Below, piece after piece: positions 21,713-33,421 of a stretch of 64,000 bases of DNA. The stretch spans positions 558,001 through 622,000 of the forward strand of contig CP145428.1 in the NCBI GenBank assembly GCA_036867785.1, written 5' to 3'. The notes beneath the pieces were generated by a model. It did not search any database. It worked only from the letters and a program-made list of their open reading frames with translations, and was not told the DNA's origin. The DNA is from Plasmodiophora brassicae (Eukaryota; Endomyxa: Phytomyxea; Phytomyxea; Plasmodiophorida). The position numbers and the translations under genes are program-made. The stretch's first letter is position 1. Each line of letters opens with the position of its first letter.

Positions 21713-22439
21713 TGTCGGTCGCCCAGGGCACGCGACCCTCCGATTCCCCGTACGGGTACCGGAACGAGCCGGCATTCGGCCTGCAGGTCGTCGTCGTCGG
21801 GACACGGATCCATCATGAAGGGCAGGCACACGAGAAATCGGGATGTGCCAGGACCGCCCGTTCCGACAGTTATAGTCTCCGCTTGACGAACGCCTCCGGG
21901 GTCACGCCTGCTACGTACCCGCGCGTTGAGCGACGCCAGGCAAGATCTCGATCGCCGTCGTGAGAGTGGTCGGGTCGTTCTCCCGGTCTTCGTTCAACGC
22001 TGTATCTAACCGGGGTAAAACGCCGTCAGTGTCTCGCTTTCCCTCTGCTTGAGGGACTCTGGAGGTCAAAATTAGACCGACCCGGCCCTGGAAGGGTTCC
22101 AGTCGCGCAGCAACCCGCAGGGGAAAAGCAGCGAGGCATTCCTACCCCGGTTGGAGACAGCGTCGAACGAGTACTGGCATGTGCCAACGCCCAGGGTCAC
22201 CATGTGGTGCACGGCCGACGACAACGGAGGGCAGCGGGCAATGCGGGGCGTGCAGCGCGCAGTGGCAGAAACGCGCTGCCCCGGTAACATAAGCAGAAAG
22301 AGGCGGGAAAAAATGTCCGTAAAAAGTCCGTGGCGATGAGTGTTGGTCGGTTGGCAGGAGCTGCTTTGCACAACGGGCGCATCGTGGCGCGAACGCCGCC
22401 GCCCGCCGGCCCCGACGACGTCCAGAGCGCCGGACGACC
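21713..22439. other. intergenic region between divergent genes
   Basis: This lies between the alpha/beta hydrolase (minus) and the coiled-coil gene (plus). No open frame here has protein-like features; a GC-rich antisense frame spanning the region is a shadow of the first coiled-coil exon. It probably contains both promoters; no clear TATA box is seen. Confidence 0.4.
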
Positions 22440-25400
22440 ATGTCGTCATCATCGTCGGGAAGCGGCGGCAGGCGAATGTCGTTGCGGCACGCGCGATCCG
22501 TCAGCGCCAATGACGCCGGCGGCCGGGCCGACGGCGACGGCGGCGCCGGCGACGAGCAGCGCGGCCGTCTGCACGCATCGTTGTCGGGCACCGTCGAAGC
22601 CCTGGAGCTGCTCAAGTCCAAAGTCGAGGATCGGCGCCATCGCAGCAGCGCGACCCTGTCGGCGTCGGTACCGGCGCCGCCGGACGAGCCGCGCGGCAGC
22701 CACGGCCGCTCCCGCTCCATGTCCATGTCGCTCGTCAACCGAACGAAATCGCTGCTGTCGTCCCATTCCGCCGGGTCGTTTGGCGACCCATCGCCCCTCA
22801 ACAACAACGACAACGCCGTCGGTACCGTCGACCGCGTCACCAACGACAACGACGACACCGTTCCGCCAAAGGTGCGTCAGTTTGTCGTCGTCGTTGCACC
22901 ATCCATTGCAATGGGGTTATTGTTTCGACACGTTCTCGATGATGCCAAGCGTCTTTAGCGGCGCGCCGTTCTCACACCGATTGGTTCCCCTGTAGGCGGC
23001 GCGGGATTCGGTGTCGTCGGAGAAGGACAACACGGGGCCGCTACCGGTCGTGCACGAACTGTCGGACAGCGACGCGTCGTCGACGGGGCCGCGATCGAGA
23101 CGGGCGTCGCTGTCCCCGGCACGGGGGTCGTTAAGCGGCGGTGGTACCCAGCGACGATCGCTGGCCAAGCTCGTCGACGTTGTCATGGCCGAGAAGGCCG
23201 TCGAGAAGAACGGCAACTCGTTCGGCAGCGTCGCCGACCTAGGTAAGGCGCGCGTTGCCGGCCGACGCACCCTGCTGGGAGGTCGCGACGTCTGACACAT
23301 CCAGCGCAGTCATGGCCAAGAAGCGTGCGTCGCTGATCGTGTCGCCGTTAACGCCTGCGCCGCCTACGACGGCGCCGCCGCCCGATCTCCCGTCGGATAT
23401 GGGACGAAGAGGGTCCTTCTACGCGGCGTCACCTGCGTCGGATCTCCAGGCGGACGTGTCCCGACGAACGACGTTCTACGAACGCAAGTTCCAGGTACGG
23501 AACGTTTGGCCCCGCCGCCGACCTCCGCGCACGTTTAACGCGACGTCGCTCCAGAAGGAGAGGCAGAGGGAGGCGGACGAGTTGCGCCATGCGGAGCAGG
23601 TGAAGGAGCAGGCGGCGTCGCTGGAGAAGGCGTTCACGGCGGACGCGAACGCGCTGGCCGCCAAGCAGGCCCGTCTGGAGGAAACCGCCGAGCAGGTCCG
23701 CGTGCAGAGCGCTGCCGTTGACAGCAGGGCGAGCGTGCTGAACGCCGACCGCGCCCGTCTCGACGTTGAGATGGCGCACGCGCGCGAGGAGACCGAGAAG
23801 GTTGCCTGCGTGGGTCGTCCTGCGTCCTGGCCATCGCTGACCGGCCCCCTGGCTCCCCAGATCCGAATGCAGGCGACGCGCCTGTCGAAGTCGGAGGACG
23901 CGCTGCGGCAGCGGGAGATTGCCGTCCAGAACACGGAGGCGTCCCTGGTGCGCCGGGCCGACGACCTCGCCCACAGACAGGCACAGGTTCGTCGCGCGTC
24001 GCCCCCCGTGCATGCCCTTTGGCTCCACAGTGATTCCCTGGTGCGGTCCACAGCTGGAGGCGCGCGCGCACGACCTCGACGAGAAGGAGGCTGCGTTGCA
24101 GGCCGGCCTGTCCAAGATTGCCACCGTTGCCAGCGACTCGAAGGACCTGACGCGGCGCGAGGAGGCGTTCGCCGCCGAGCGCGCCGCGTTCGAAACGTTG
24201 GTCAAGGCGCATGCGGATCGCGAGCGGGAACTCGTCGCGCAGAAGGACGCGCTGGACGAGGGCGCCGCCGAGCACGCGCGCTCGAAACAGCTGTTCCAGA
24301 TCGAATCGGTACTGTCGTGGGGCGCGCGTCTGTGCACCCGCCGCCGGCTGCGTAATGAATGCAGGTTGGCAGGAAGCGCAGGAGCAGCGCGTCAAGGAGA
24401 TGGCGACGTTGCGCCGGACGCTGCTGGCGCGCGAGGGCGAGGTCGCCGCCGGGCACCTGCGCGTCGAGCTCGCCGAACGCCGCATCGCCGAGCGCGAGGC
24501 GCAGCTGGACGAACGCGAGGCCGTCGTACGCGCCGAGAAGGCCACCGTCGAACGGGAGCGCTCTGCGGCACAGGCCGACGCCAAGACGGCCGCGCTGGAC
24601 AAGTCCAAGGCGCGCGCCGACCTGGCCGCCGCCCAGGAGGCACGCGCCCAGGTCCAGGCCCTGTCCGGCGAGACGGACGCCCAGCTGTCCGCCCTGCAAC
24701 GCCGGGAGACGGCCCTGCACGACAAGGAGAGCGAGGTCGAGACGCTGCTCCTGCGGTTGAAGACACGCGAGGGCGATGTCGCCGGCCTCGGCAAGCGTCT
24801 CGAACTGGAGCGCGTCGAACTCGAGAAGCGTCGACAGGTTCGTGGGGCGCCCGTTGCGTCGCGCCTGCGCTGACGATCGGGCGTTCGTTGTCAGGCGCTG
24901 CTCGAACGGGAAGGGGAGCTGAACGCCCGCGAACGCGACCTGCTGGACGGGGACCGTGCCCTGCAGGACCGGCTGGCCAAGGCGAACGAGGCGCTGGCCC
25001 AGCGGCAGCAGCAGCTGGACAGGGACGTCGAGGACGCGCAGCGCCGTCAGAGCGCCGTCTCTGCGCGCGAAGCGGCGTTCGTCGCTCGCGAAACCGAACT
25101 CGCCGATCGCCTGGCCGCCGGCGAGGCGTCGCTGGCGGCCCGGGGCGGCGATGTCGCCGACGCCGAGCGCCGCCTCGACCAGGAGCGTGTCGCGCTCGCC
25201 GCATGCACGCGCCGCCTCGACGACGAACGTCGCATGTTCGACGAGGCGCGCGCCGCCTGCGAGGACGAGTTCGAGCGCGAGCGCCTGGCCATCGCGGAGC
25301 AGGGTGCCGTCGTCGCCCGCGACCGGGACGAGTTCGAGCACGCGCGTGTCGCCCACGACGAGGCGGCCGCTGCCGAGCGCGCCCGGCTCGAATCCGCCCG

Positions 25401-28025
25401 GGCGGACCTGGCGCAACGCGAGGCGCAGGTAGGAGGGCGCGCGTCTCGACCCGCCGCCGCCGCTGTGCTCGTTGACACCGTGTCGCGCGCCCGCAGGTCC
25501 AGGCACGAGACGTCGAGGTGCGGGCGCTGCGCGCCGACGTGGAATCGCGCTCGGCCGTGATCGACCAGGTGGCGTCGGCGCGCGCCTCGCTGTCCCGGAT
25601 GATCGACGAGGTGCGCGTTCGTCGCGACCGGCTCGCCGCCCTGGCCGCCGACCTGGACGCCAGCCGCGAGGCGCTCCGCGCCGACCAGGACGCCGTTCGG
25701 GCGCGCGCCGCCCAGCTCGACGACCTGTCGCTGGCGCTGGACGCCCGCGAGCGTCAGTGCTCGGCGCGCGAATCCGCCCTCGAGCAGGCGCAGCTGGCGC
25801 TCGGCAACGCCCGGGCGGAACTCGCCGAGCGCACGCAGGTCGCCCAGCGCGAACGCGACGCGGACGCTGCGCTTCGTGTCCAGGTACGCGGCACGGCCAT
25901 CGCCCATCGTCGCCTTGCCCTGATCGTGTCGGATGATAGGTCGCGTCGCGGTTGGACGCCCTGCGGCAACAGGAGGCGGAGACGGCCGCGAAGGCGACGG
26001 CCGTTGCCGAGGAACGCGCGCGCCTCGCCGCCGAACGCGACGCCTGTCGCAGCGAGGCGGCGCGGGTGGCGGCGCTGTCCGAACGGCACGACGCGGATCG
26101 TCATGCGCTGCGCGCCGATCGCGAACGCCACCTGGCGCAGGTCGCCGAGGCGACCGCGGACCTCGATCGGCAACGCGGGGACGTCGCCCAGCGCCTGCAA
26201 CGGGTCGACGCCGACGCGCGCGCCGTTGCCGAACGCGAGGGCGCCGTCGCCGAACGCGAGGCGACCGTCGCCCGCGAGGTGCGCTCCGCCCTGGACCAGC
26301 TCGAGGAACGCCAGGCGGCGCTGGACGCCCAGGACGCGAAGAACGCGCACGCCAGCGCCCAGCTGGACGGCGAACGGGAAGCGCTGCGCGCCCGCGAGGC
26401 GGACCTCGACTCGCGGGCGGCGCGCCTCGACGCGCAGGACGAGGCGGTACGGGAGGAGCGCGCGGCGCTGGACGCCCGCGTTGCCCGGTGCGACGCGCAG
26501 GAGGTTCGCGTCCACGAGGAGTTGCAGGCGCGCAGCGAGGAGATTCGCAGCGCCCGCGCCGCCCTGGACGCCGAACGCGTCGTCCATGTCGCGCGTGCAC
26601 AGGTGACCTCCCCGTTTGTGCATTGCCGTGTCGCCGCTGATCGTCGTCGTTGCTGTGGCAGGAGGTCCGCGACGCCCAGGACCGGCTGGATCGCGAGACG
26701 AGGGAGATTCGCGGCGAGCGCGCCCGTCTGGCCGACGACGTTCGCGCGCGGGATCGCGCCGCCGCCGACCTGTCGACGCGGGAGGCGCACCTGCGCCAGG
26801 CGGAATCGGCGCTGGCGCATCGGGCGGCGGAACTCGCCGACCGGGAGCGCCGCCTGGCCGACGTCGAGGCGCGGATCGACGCGCGGGCCTCGGCGCTGGC
26901 GCAGGCGTTGCGCGCGTCCCAGTCGGCGGTGACCAAGACGCGCGCCCTGGAGGCGCAGGCGCACGCGTTGCAGTCGGCGATCGCCGAGCAGAAGCAGGCC
27001 AAGGTCGGTGCTGCTGTGGACGCGCGTCGTCTGCGTCGTCGTCTGACACGGATCCCGGCAGGCAACGGTCGACGGGGAGGTCCACGAAGCGCAACGCCAG
27101 ATGCGTCAGCTGCGCGACGACCGCCATGCGGTCCAGGCGGCGCTGGACGCGCTCCGCCTAGAGGTGGACGAGGCGAAGGCGGCGCGCGCCCGCCTGCAAG
27201 CGGAGGGCGCTGCGAATGCCGCCCAAGTCGCCCAGCAACGCGCCGCCCTGGAGCACCGCCAGGCGCGGCTGGCGACGCTCCAGGCGCGCCTCCAGGAACG
27301 CGAAGACGAGTGCGCCCGGCGCGAATCGGCCCTGCACGCGCAGGAGCAGACCCAGTTCGCCCAGGTACGCGTGTGGATCCCTGCGTCGTCGTGCCCCGTC
27401 GCTGACGATGGATGCGCGCGCGCGCCCGCAGGTGAAGAGCAAGATGCGGGACCTGCAGCGGTCGTTGCACGAGCGCGGCGCCGACAACAACGTTGCTGCT
27501 GCTGCTGCTGTTCCCGGTCGTCGACGTTCCGTGTCGCCCGGTGCGTCGTCGTCGTCGTCGTCGTGGTCCACTCAGGCCGACCGTCGCGGGCTGTGGGTGG
27601 CGGGTTGCCCGTCGCCGGACGCCGACCGGGTCGAGCACCTGCTTCGGGAGCTGCGCGCCGGCCCTCGTGGCGACGACCCGCGCCTGGGCGACATCGAGCG
27701 GGCCCTGCGCGAGCTTCGCGGGCCTCGCCACGAGGCGATCGTGGCGGCGCTCGGCGCGGATCGGCACGTGCAGGGCGAGTTGCAGCGGGCCTGGATGCGC
27801 GACCTGCAGGACCGGGTCGTGCAGCCGCTGGCCAGCCTGCAGGAGCGCTGGGCGCTGGACGACGACGACGACCGGGAGGTGTCGGCGGCGGCGGCGAACC
27901 CAGCAACCGCGCAGGTCGACGAGTTCGAGGTGTTCCGGCAGCAGGTACGCGCGGACCCGTCGTTCCGCGCGTCCCTGCACTCCAGGTCGCCGTCGATCGA
28001 CGCGCGGCGCTCCCGTCCCAGGTGA
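22440..28025 (+). CDS. large coiled-coil protein, 14 exons, about 1,593 aa
   Basis: Exons (GT-AG, phases checked): 22440-22871, 22996-23242, 23310-23494, 23555-23800, 23861-23986, 24054-24308, 24373-24837, 24895-25428, 25497-25883, 25940-26602, 26659-27003, 27062-27364, 27432-27944, and a last piece to 28025 (read through, or a 41-nt intron with an alternative end at 28165). The N-terminal ~250 residues are Ser/Pro-rich and basic. Residues ~270-1,330 are one almost unbroken Ala/Arg/Glu/Leu coiled coil (for example RERDLLDGDRALQDRLAKAN). A Ser-rich hinge and a helical C-terminal domain (DPRLGDIERALRELRGPRHE) follow. No motor, SMC hinge or Grip domain is seen. A structural role at centrosome/basal body, Golgi or nuclear envelope is only a guess. 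The exons are clean, so this is clearly a real gene. Confidence 0.8.
27541..27570 (+). repeat. GTC/CGT trinucleotide microsatellite in coding sequence
   Basis: A short run of about seven GTC-type triplets encodes a serine stretch in exon 13 of the coiled-coil gene, preceded by a GCT run (27490-27510) encoding alanines. These are probably length-variable. Confidence 0.6.
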
Positions 28026-28635
28026 CCCTGAACGCGTTGCACCTCTCGCCGGCGCCGTCCCCCCGTATTTATAATAACACATCCACCGATAGACTTGTAT
28101 TCGTCGTTTCGCACGGCGTTCGCCAAAGGCCGGCAGGGGCGCGCCTGCGCAGGTGTTGCCGTTGACGCGCCCGCGCACCGAGGCGCCAGGGCCGGGCGGG
28201 GCATTCGACCGTCACGACGCTACTATAGAGGATGTTGTCTCTACCGGCGCCTGTTCAGGCCCGTCGTCAGACATGGCGGCCAGGAACGTGGCTGCGACTT
28301 CTGCGTAGTAGTCGTCTGGTGCGCAGGAACGAGCCTGGGGCACGTCCGCCTCGGAACAGTAAACCTGCGCGGTGTCACGTCCCGTGCACGCCCGTCGCGC
28401 AAAACGCCGTTCGCTCACGGCGGACGGTCGCGCACTGGGCGGCGGGACCAAAAATAGAGCAGGTCTGCGTGTGCAACACGTGCGTGCGGAGCGACCAGTG
28501 GTCAAGACGTGTCCAGCGAGCGCCCTGTGCCGCAGAATGCCTGAGACTGTGCGGCAGGCGCGAAGCGCTCCGGATTGCAGGGCGCCGCAGGTGACGGGCG
28601 GTACCCATCTGCTGTCGATCACGTCGCTGTTGACC
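28026..28635 (+). promoter_or_regulatory. intergenic region upstream of the secreted kinase gene
   Basis: No gene supported. Near 28064 an A/T-rich GTATTTATAATAAC stands out against the GC-rich background; it could be a 3'-end signal of the coiled-coil gene or a TATA-like element. Frames across 28232-28594 on both strands look like chance. Confidence 0.3.
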
Positions 28636-29653
28636 ATGCCCTACCAGTTCGCAATCCTGGCTTGGGCCGCCCTAACGTTTGCGCTTCTGTCCGACGTCAC
28701 GGCAGGAGCGACGACGCCGATGGGTCCAAAAGAACGGTACGTGCACATTCGAACGCTACAACGGACAATGCAAGGGAAGGTCGACCTGGGCATGGATCGT
28801 ACGACAGGCAACATAGTGGCGTTGAAGGGGTCACAAAGGTTCGCCGTGGACCACATGACGACGCTGAACGGCCTCCACGTTGTCGAGAACCCATTACAAG
28901 AGAGGCGTGTCCTGGAGACGCTGAACTGCCCCGGCCATCCGAACGTCATTCGCCTGGTCGATTCGTTTGAGGACGGCCGATACTACTGGATGGTGCTGGA
29001 GTTCGCCTCGCAAGGTGATATCTTGGACCTGATTAATGCAGATGGGCGCGGGCATCTGGATGAGGCGTCGGCTGCGAAGTACTTCTTGCAATTGCTCAGG
29101 GCACTCGAGTAAGGCGCTCTGACCTTGTCACGATTGATCTAACATACATTATTGCTGTTTTAGATACATTCACGGCAAACGAATCTGCCACCTGGACGTG
29201 TCGCTCGAGAACATTCTGTTGGACGAACACAGAAATATCAAGCTGGCCGATTACGGAGTGGCCCTGGAGTTCGACCCGGACAGACCTTTCCCGGAATGTT
29301 CTCCGCAGACGCGTCCCGGCAAGCCCGGGTATGCGTCACCCGAAATCATGGAGTGCAAACTGCCGTTCATAGGCCCCCAAGCCGACCTGTACAGTGCCGG
29401 CATCGTCCTCTTTGTCATGCTATTCGGTTGCTATCCGTACGAGAAACCGGATACGTTGACCGATCCAGGGTTCCGCCTCGTTCGCAATGGCCAGCTTGCC
29501 GAACTGGTACACGCCCTGAACAAGTCCCCGTCCAAGCACGCCGTTGAACTTCTATCTGGCTTGCTCTGCCCTGCCGAATCTCGTCTGTCGCTTCCACAGG
29601 TATTGCAGCACCCCTGGATCGCACAGATCGGCGTCTCGCAGGGTGCGCCATGA
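28636..29653 (+). CDS. secreted protein kinase-like protein (320 aa, two exons)
   Basis: Exons 28636-29108 and 29164-29653 with a 55-nt GT-AG intron, phase 2. The N-terminus is a signal peptide (MPYQFAILAWAALTFALLSD, cut near TAG). The kinase domain follows: VALK lysine (TGNIVALKGS), alpha-C glutamate (LQERRVLETL), hinge MVLEFASQGD, catalytic loop HLDVSLENILLD, DYG in place of DFG, SPE in place of APE, and C-lobe DLYSAGIVLFVMLFGCYPY. The catalytic aspartate, asparagine and VALK lysine are kept, but the loop lysine is Ser and no glycine-rich loop is evident (QGKVDLGMD), so activity is uncertain. It is closest in style to CAMK/SNF1-like kinases. If secreted by a plant parasite it is a candidate effector. 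Confidence 0.8.
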
Positions 29654-30283
29654 ACCCGGGAGCGCGACAAACAAGACGACCAGTTGCTACGTGCACCTTT
29701 GTTCAGCGCCACTGTCAATACAACCTTTGCATCACGAAACACGCTTTAGCAGGCGACCAATTGTAAGTTCAGCGATCACGAATCAGTTGTGAGACAACCC
29801 GCCTCGATATGCGATCCCAAAGAGAAACGTACGTACGTACGACATCGTTTCCGGCACCGCTGTTGACATTACCATGTGCGGTACCAGGTTTGCCACCTTT
29901 CGCTTCGACTACTGCACCTCAGGCCTTGCTGAGTAAGCGCTGAATTGTGCTGGATCGCCCCGGGCCGACGCGACTACGTAATCGGGAGGCGCAGACACGC
30001 ACCAATATCGTTAATTTATGACAGCAGGACCCGGCTCGCGACGTCTTCCTGAGGTCGAAAGGTACTACGAGATACAACTGGCGGCACCGTGGAGGCATTT
30101 CGTCGGTGGTGGTTCGGGTGACGAAACAACAACGCGAGGTGGACCGACATAAGCGGACATAGTGGGTCGTCGACGGTCAGCGTCCGAGTAGGTACGCACG
30201 CATACGACCTGGGCGAAGATGAGGACGTTGGCGGCAAGGTGTGATCCCTAGAACGAATTGTTGTCCTCATCAGCCGAAGGGTG
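29654..30283. other. intergenic region, no gene recognised
   Basis: It contains a short ACGT repeat (GTACGTACGTACG near 29827). Open frames on the minus strand (30016-30468) are Ser/Pro/Cys rich without domain features. Confidence 0.4.
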
Positions 30284-31231
30284 CTAGTGCATGCGCATGC
30301 GAACGCTGACCATGGTGGTGATATACATGTAATCGTCCTCCAGGGGCCTCTGCTGGGCGACACCGACGACGTAGCAAATCTGCAGGATTGTGAAGGACAG
30401 TGTTGCGACGCCACACCAACGAATTCTGCACGTCTGACTGTCAGACACCCGCAGCACATGGCGTACATTGGCGTACACAGAACGGGTCTACCTTTGCGCG
30501 AGCAGTTTACGGGAGCGTTGTTCCGCAGAGGATAGCCTGGAGAAGACTCGCCTGTGTAGAATATTGTTCAGCAGTCGCCCGCCCATCACCTATTGAGACA
30601 CCACACCGTTATACGCCAGCGGTAGGAGCAGGCGAAACGTTGTGATGCCTACGAGGAAAGCGAGCGTGATCGGAATGAACGTGGTGGCGTAGACAACGAA
30701 CGCAACGCAGGTCCAGGGATTGGTGGGGGTCCTCGGCATCGTGGCCGCCGATATTCGCAGGCAAAGGACGGCAAGTACAACTGCCCAGGCGAACGTGGCC
30801 GCTCGCCTTCGAACTACTTGCCGACGAACGATACGTACGTGAACATTCGATACTTCCCACAGTGCCACAGCCAGGACCTATACACAGACAGCCAAGCGGC
30901 CGTGACTAACGGTACGCCGATGTCATCGGCGAATTCGGAATACCATCGTGGAGATGAGGAGGAAGACGTCGGACGTTTCCGCAAAGAAGCTGGTGATGGC
31001 ATCAGGTATGGCCGTCGTCGTCCTGGTTAGCGCATGCGCAATGGGGGCAAGCCTCCATGCCGAGGAGAGCGTCGTGGCGGAAAGCACGCCGGCGACGACG
31101 AACGTGGACGACCGTTGCCGGCCACCCTGCCCCCGCCATAACAGGGCCTTGTACACCGACAACGATAAGTTAACGAAGGTTAGTAGGCCCTGCGCCATCC
31201 ACAGCATCCAGGTATCGGTGTCGTCCCCCAT
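30284..31231 (-). CDS. multi-pass (probably 7TM) membrane protein, family unknown
   Basis: ATG at 31231 starts MGDDTDTWMLWMAQGLLTFV. Successive hydrophobic segments are TFVVAGVLSATTLSSAWRLA (near 31105), SDVFLLISTMVF (near 30960), AATFAWAVVLAVLCLRISA (near 30780), WTCVAFVVYATTFIPITLAF (near 30690) and ATLSFTILQICYVVGVA (near 30390). They fall in different frames and must be joined by short introns whose borders I could not settle. The size and spacing resemble the 7TM half of the RGS proteins at 33.4 and 43.1 kb, but no RGS domain was found. It may be a G-protein-coupled receptor; alternatively a small transporter. The end is approximate. Confidence 0.45.
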
Positions 31232-31340
31232 CGTCTTGGTCGACCTTCTGTCCGGGTCGACCCACGACGTGAGGGAGCCAAATCCGGATGAGCGTGGGCC
31301 GGCAAACGATTCCTGCAGGCGGGGAGGCGGTTCCCCGCCT

Positions 31341-32789
31341 TCAGGAACCTTTCGACGCTTTATTGGCGGCACTGTACGTAAGCAGGGTGATCATGTAAGG
31401 GTCGCCATCAGCTATGGCCCACTGCAGGGGCGTTAGTAGGTCCGAGTCGCGGGCGTCCACATCGATCCCAGGGGCGTTCAGCAGTAGCCGGACGAGGTCA
31501 TGGCGCCCGCCCAGCACAGCCCTGTGCAGCGGCGTGCACAGACGCTGGTCGCGTGCGTTGACGTCGACTGCTGGGGCCGCCAGCAGCACCTCGACGACGA
31601 CGATGTGCCCAGAAATGGCGGCCCAGTGCAGAGGCGTACACAGCTGGATGCCCTCGCGTGCGTTGACATCGATACCAGGCGACCTGACCAACAACTCAAC
31701 GACACGAACGTGCCCAATCGATGCCGCACAGTGCAACGGCGTCCATTGGTTGAGGCCCCTCGCGTTAACGTTGACCCGGGCGGTTCCCAACAGCATCGCA
31801 ACGAGGTTATAACGACCGAGGGCAGCGGCTCTGTGCAACGGCGTCATATTGTTGCTGTCGCGTGCGTTGACGTCGACGCCGGGGGCCTGCGTGAGCAGAC
31901 CGACGACGTCGTCGTGTCCCCAGGTCACTGCCCAGTGCAGAGGCGTCATCAGGCCGATGTTTCGAGCGTTGGCATCGACGCCAGGCGCGCTTAACAGCAT
32001 CCCGACGATGGCAACGTTGCCGATAGCGACGGCCATGTGTAAGGGCGCACAGAAGCCCGCGTCCTCAGCGTTGACATCGATTCCAGGGGCCGTCAACAGG
32101 AACGCGACGATCAGTTCGTCTTCATGACGGACGGCCCAGTGCAGCAGGTTGCCGGACGCATCCCACTCATCGGTATTGACGAGGCTGGCATTGCCTCCGA
32201 GCATCAGAGCATCGCGGATGCGCCTGACGATTGCTCTCTGGGCGTCGCTGTGTGCGACCTGACCAAGTCGGACGACGCTGGGCGTCTTGTCGACCACGAA
32301 CGAAAGCAGGTCGGCGTGCAGGTCGCCGCGCATCGCAGAGACATCGCCCCAGCCGCGATTCATGGATGCGATGGCAGACGTCAGCAAGGGCATATCGAGG
32401 TAGTCGGCGGCCAGGAGCGCTCGACATTGGACATCGAGCCCTGCCGCTGACAGCCTCGCCTGCGCCCATACGGCGGCGCCATCGACCTGTCTTGGTATGT
32501 CAGTGATCGGCGACGCCGTTGAGGGAGTGACACGCCATGTGAGACGTACGTCGTCGGGTGGCGTTGCTGCTATGAACTCCACAATCAGCTGTAACTCGGC
32601 GTGTGCGACCATCGGCAGGGGAACGAGGTCGATGTCGCCTCCGCCCATAGCAAGGACGAGGTCGGTAAGCACTCTGCAGTGTCGGACGGCTTGGGACGTG
32701 TTGACGACGTGGTCAACAGCATCGTTGGAGCGCAGCGTGACCGCAGTCGTGATGTCGAGGAGGGCGATCACGACCAAGGAGAACCACAT
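31341..32789 (-). CDS. secreted SKP1/BTB-like ankyrin-repeat protein (482 aa), candidate effector
   Basis: A single exon from ATG 32789. Residues 1-16 are a signal peptide (MWFSLVVIALLDITTA). Residues 17-145 resemble SKP1: VTLRSNDAVDHVV, LVPLPMVAHAELQLIVEFI, DIPRQVDGAAVWA and the hallmark LLAADYLDMPLL. From about residue 210 there are eight ankyrin repeats, each with a TPLHWA-type helix (LCTPLHWAAISGH, LMTPLHWAVTWGH) and a GIDVNARD-type loop. SKP1/BTB-POZ folds dock onto cullins; ankyrin repeats bind partners. A secreted protein of this plan could recruit host targets to host ubiquitin ligases. P. brassicae is reported to encode secreted proteins combining these domains. The C-terminus ends shortly after the last repeat. 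Confidence 0.85.
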   Translation of the reverse strand: MWFSLVVIALLDITTAVTLRSNDAVDHVVNTSQAVRHCRVLTDLVLAMGGGDIDLVPLPMVAHAELQLIVEFIAATPPDDVRLTWRVTPSTASPITDIPRQVDGAAVWAQARLSAAGLDVQCRALLAADYLDMPLLTSAIASMNRGWGDVSAMRGDLHADLLSFVVDKTPSVVRLGQVAHSDAQRAIVRRIRDALMLGGNASLVNTDEWDASGNLLHWAVRHEDELIVAFLLTAPGIDVNAEDAGFCAPLHMAVAIGNVAIVGMLLSAPGVDANARNIGLMTPLHWAVTWGHDDVVGLLTQAPGVDVNARDSNNMTPLHRAAALGRYNLVAMLLGTARVNVNARGLNQWTPLHCAASIGHVRVVELLVRSPGIDVNAREGIQLCTPLHWAAISGHIVVVEVLLAAPAVDVNARDQRLCTPLHRAVLGGRHDLVRLLLNAPGIDVDARDSDLLTPLQWAIADGDPYMITLLTYSAANKASKGS

Positions 32790-33421
32790 CGGGACTGGGA
32801 TGCGGCGCCGATTGCAAGCTTCCGTCGGCGACGTCTGCGATAGTTAGGCGCGGCGCCCGGCTCGTTGTGTGTGCGGGCCACTCACACGACGACAAACCCC
32901 TCTATAACCGCCCAGCAGTCGAGTTACGTGGAGGAGGTCGCTCAGAGCGTCCCGTCTGCGTCGGGGAGGCCTTGCCCGCTCCCTGTCCCCGTACCACGTT
33001 TCACCGGAGAGGGAGCTGATCATGTGTGGCGTCTTCGTGGCTTACGGCGGCGATAGCGCCCCGGGTGAACATCGTGCGGGGGCATTCCCGCTGGCCTTGA
33101 GCGAAATTGCCATGACGATTGGTGTCTCGGGTGATCAGCAGACGCCGTTGCCATGCCACACGCCGATGGGTCGTCGTACGACCTGGTCATTCGCCCACTG
33201 GGGAAAACGTGCACGTGGCCGTTGAGTCATTGGCGTACCGTTATTGTCAGCGTCACTGGAGGGACAACAGGCCCAAGGGGTGCAACGCCAAACGGCAGTC
33301 TGTTTCGGTACGCCCTCAACATCGGCTGCTGCTAGTTTGAGGGTACGATCGCTAGGGACCCCCTCAACGTATCTCCATCCACGATGGTAAAGTTCTGCCC
33401 GACCTTATAGATACGCTGCCC
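32790..33421. promoter_or_regulatory. divergent promoter region between the ankyrin gene and 7TM-RGS gene
   Basis: No gene supported. A CTCTATAACC element near 32899 and an A/T-containing stretch near 33420 are possible core promoter pieces. A short plus-strand frame beginning MCGVFVAYGG at 33022 was examined and not accepted. Confidence 0.3.

Noticed and set aside
25047-28178. Minus-strand open frame of 1,043 codons
   Set aside because: It is antisense to the coiled-coil gene, whose exons have consistent splice sites. The translation is Arg/Pro/Ala low complexity typical of GC-rich shadows.
29820-29840. ACGT repeat as a possible regulatory array
   Set aside because: Only three to four units; too short to distinguish from chance.
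33022-33225. Frame starting MCGVF, as in class II glutamine amidotransferases
   Set aside because: Only the first residues match; no further asparagine-synthetase or GlmS motifs follow in any frame.
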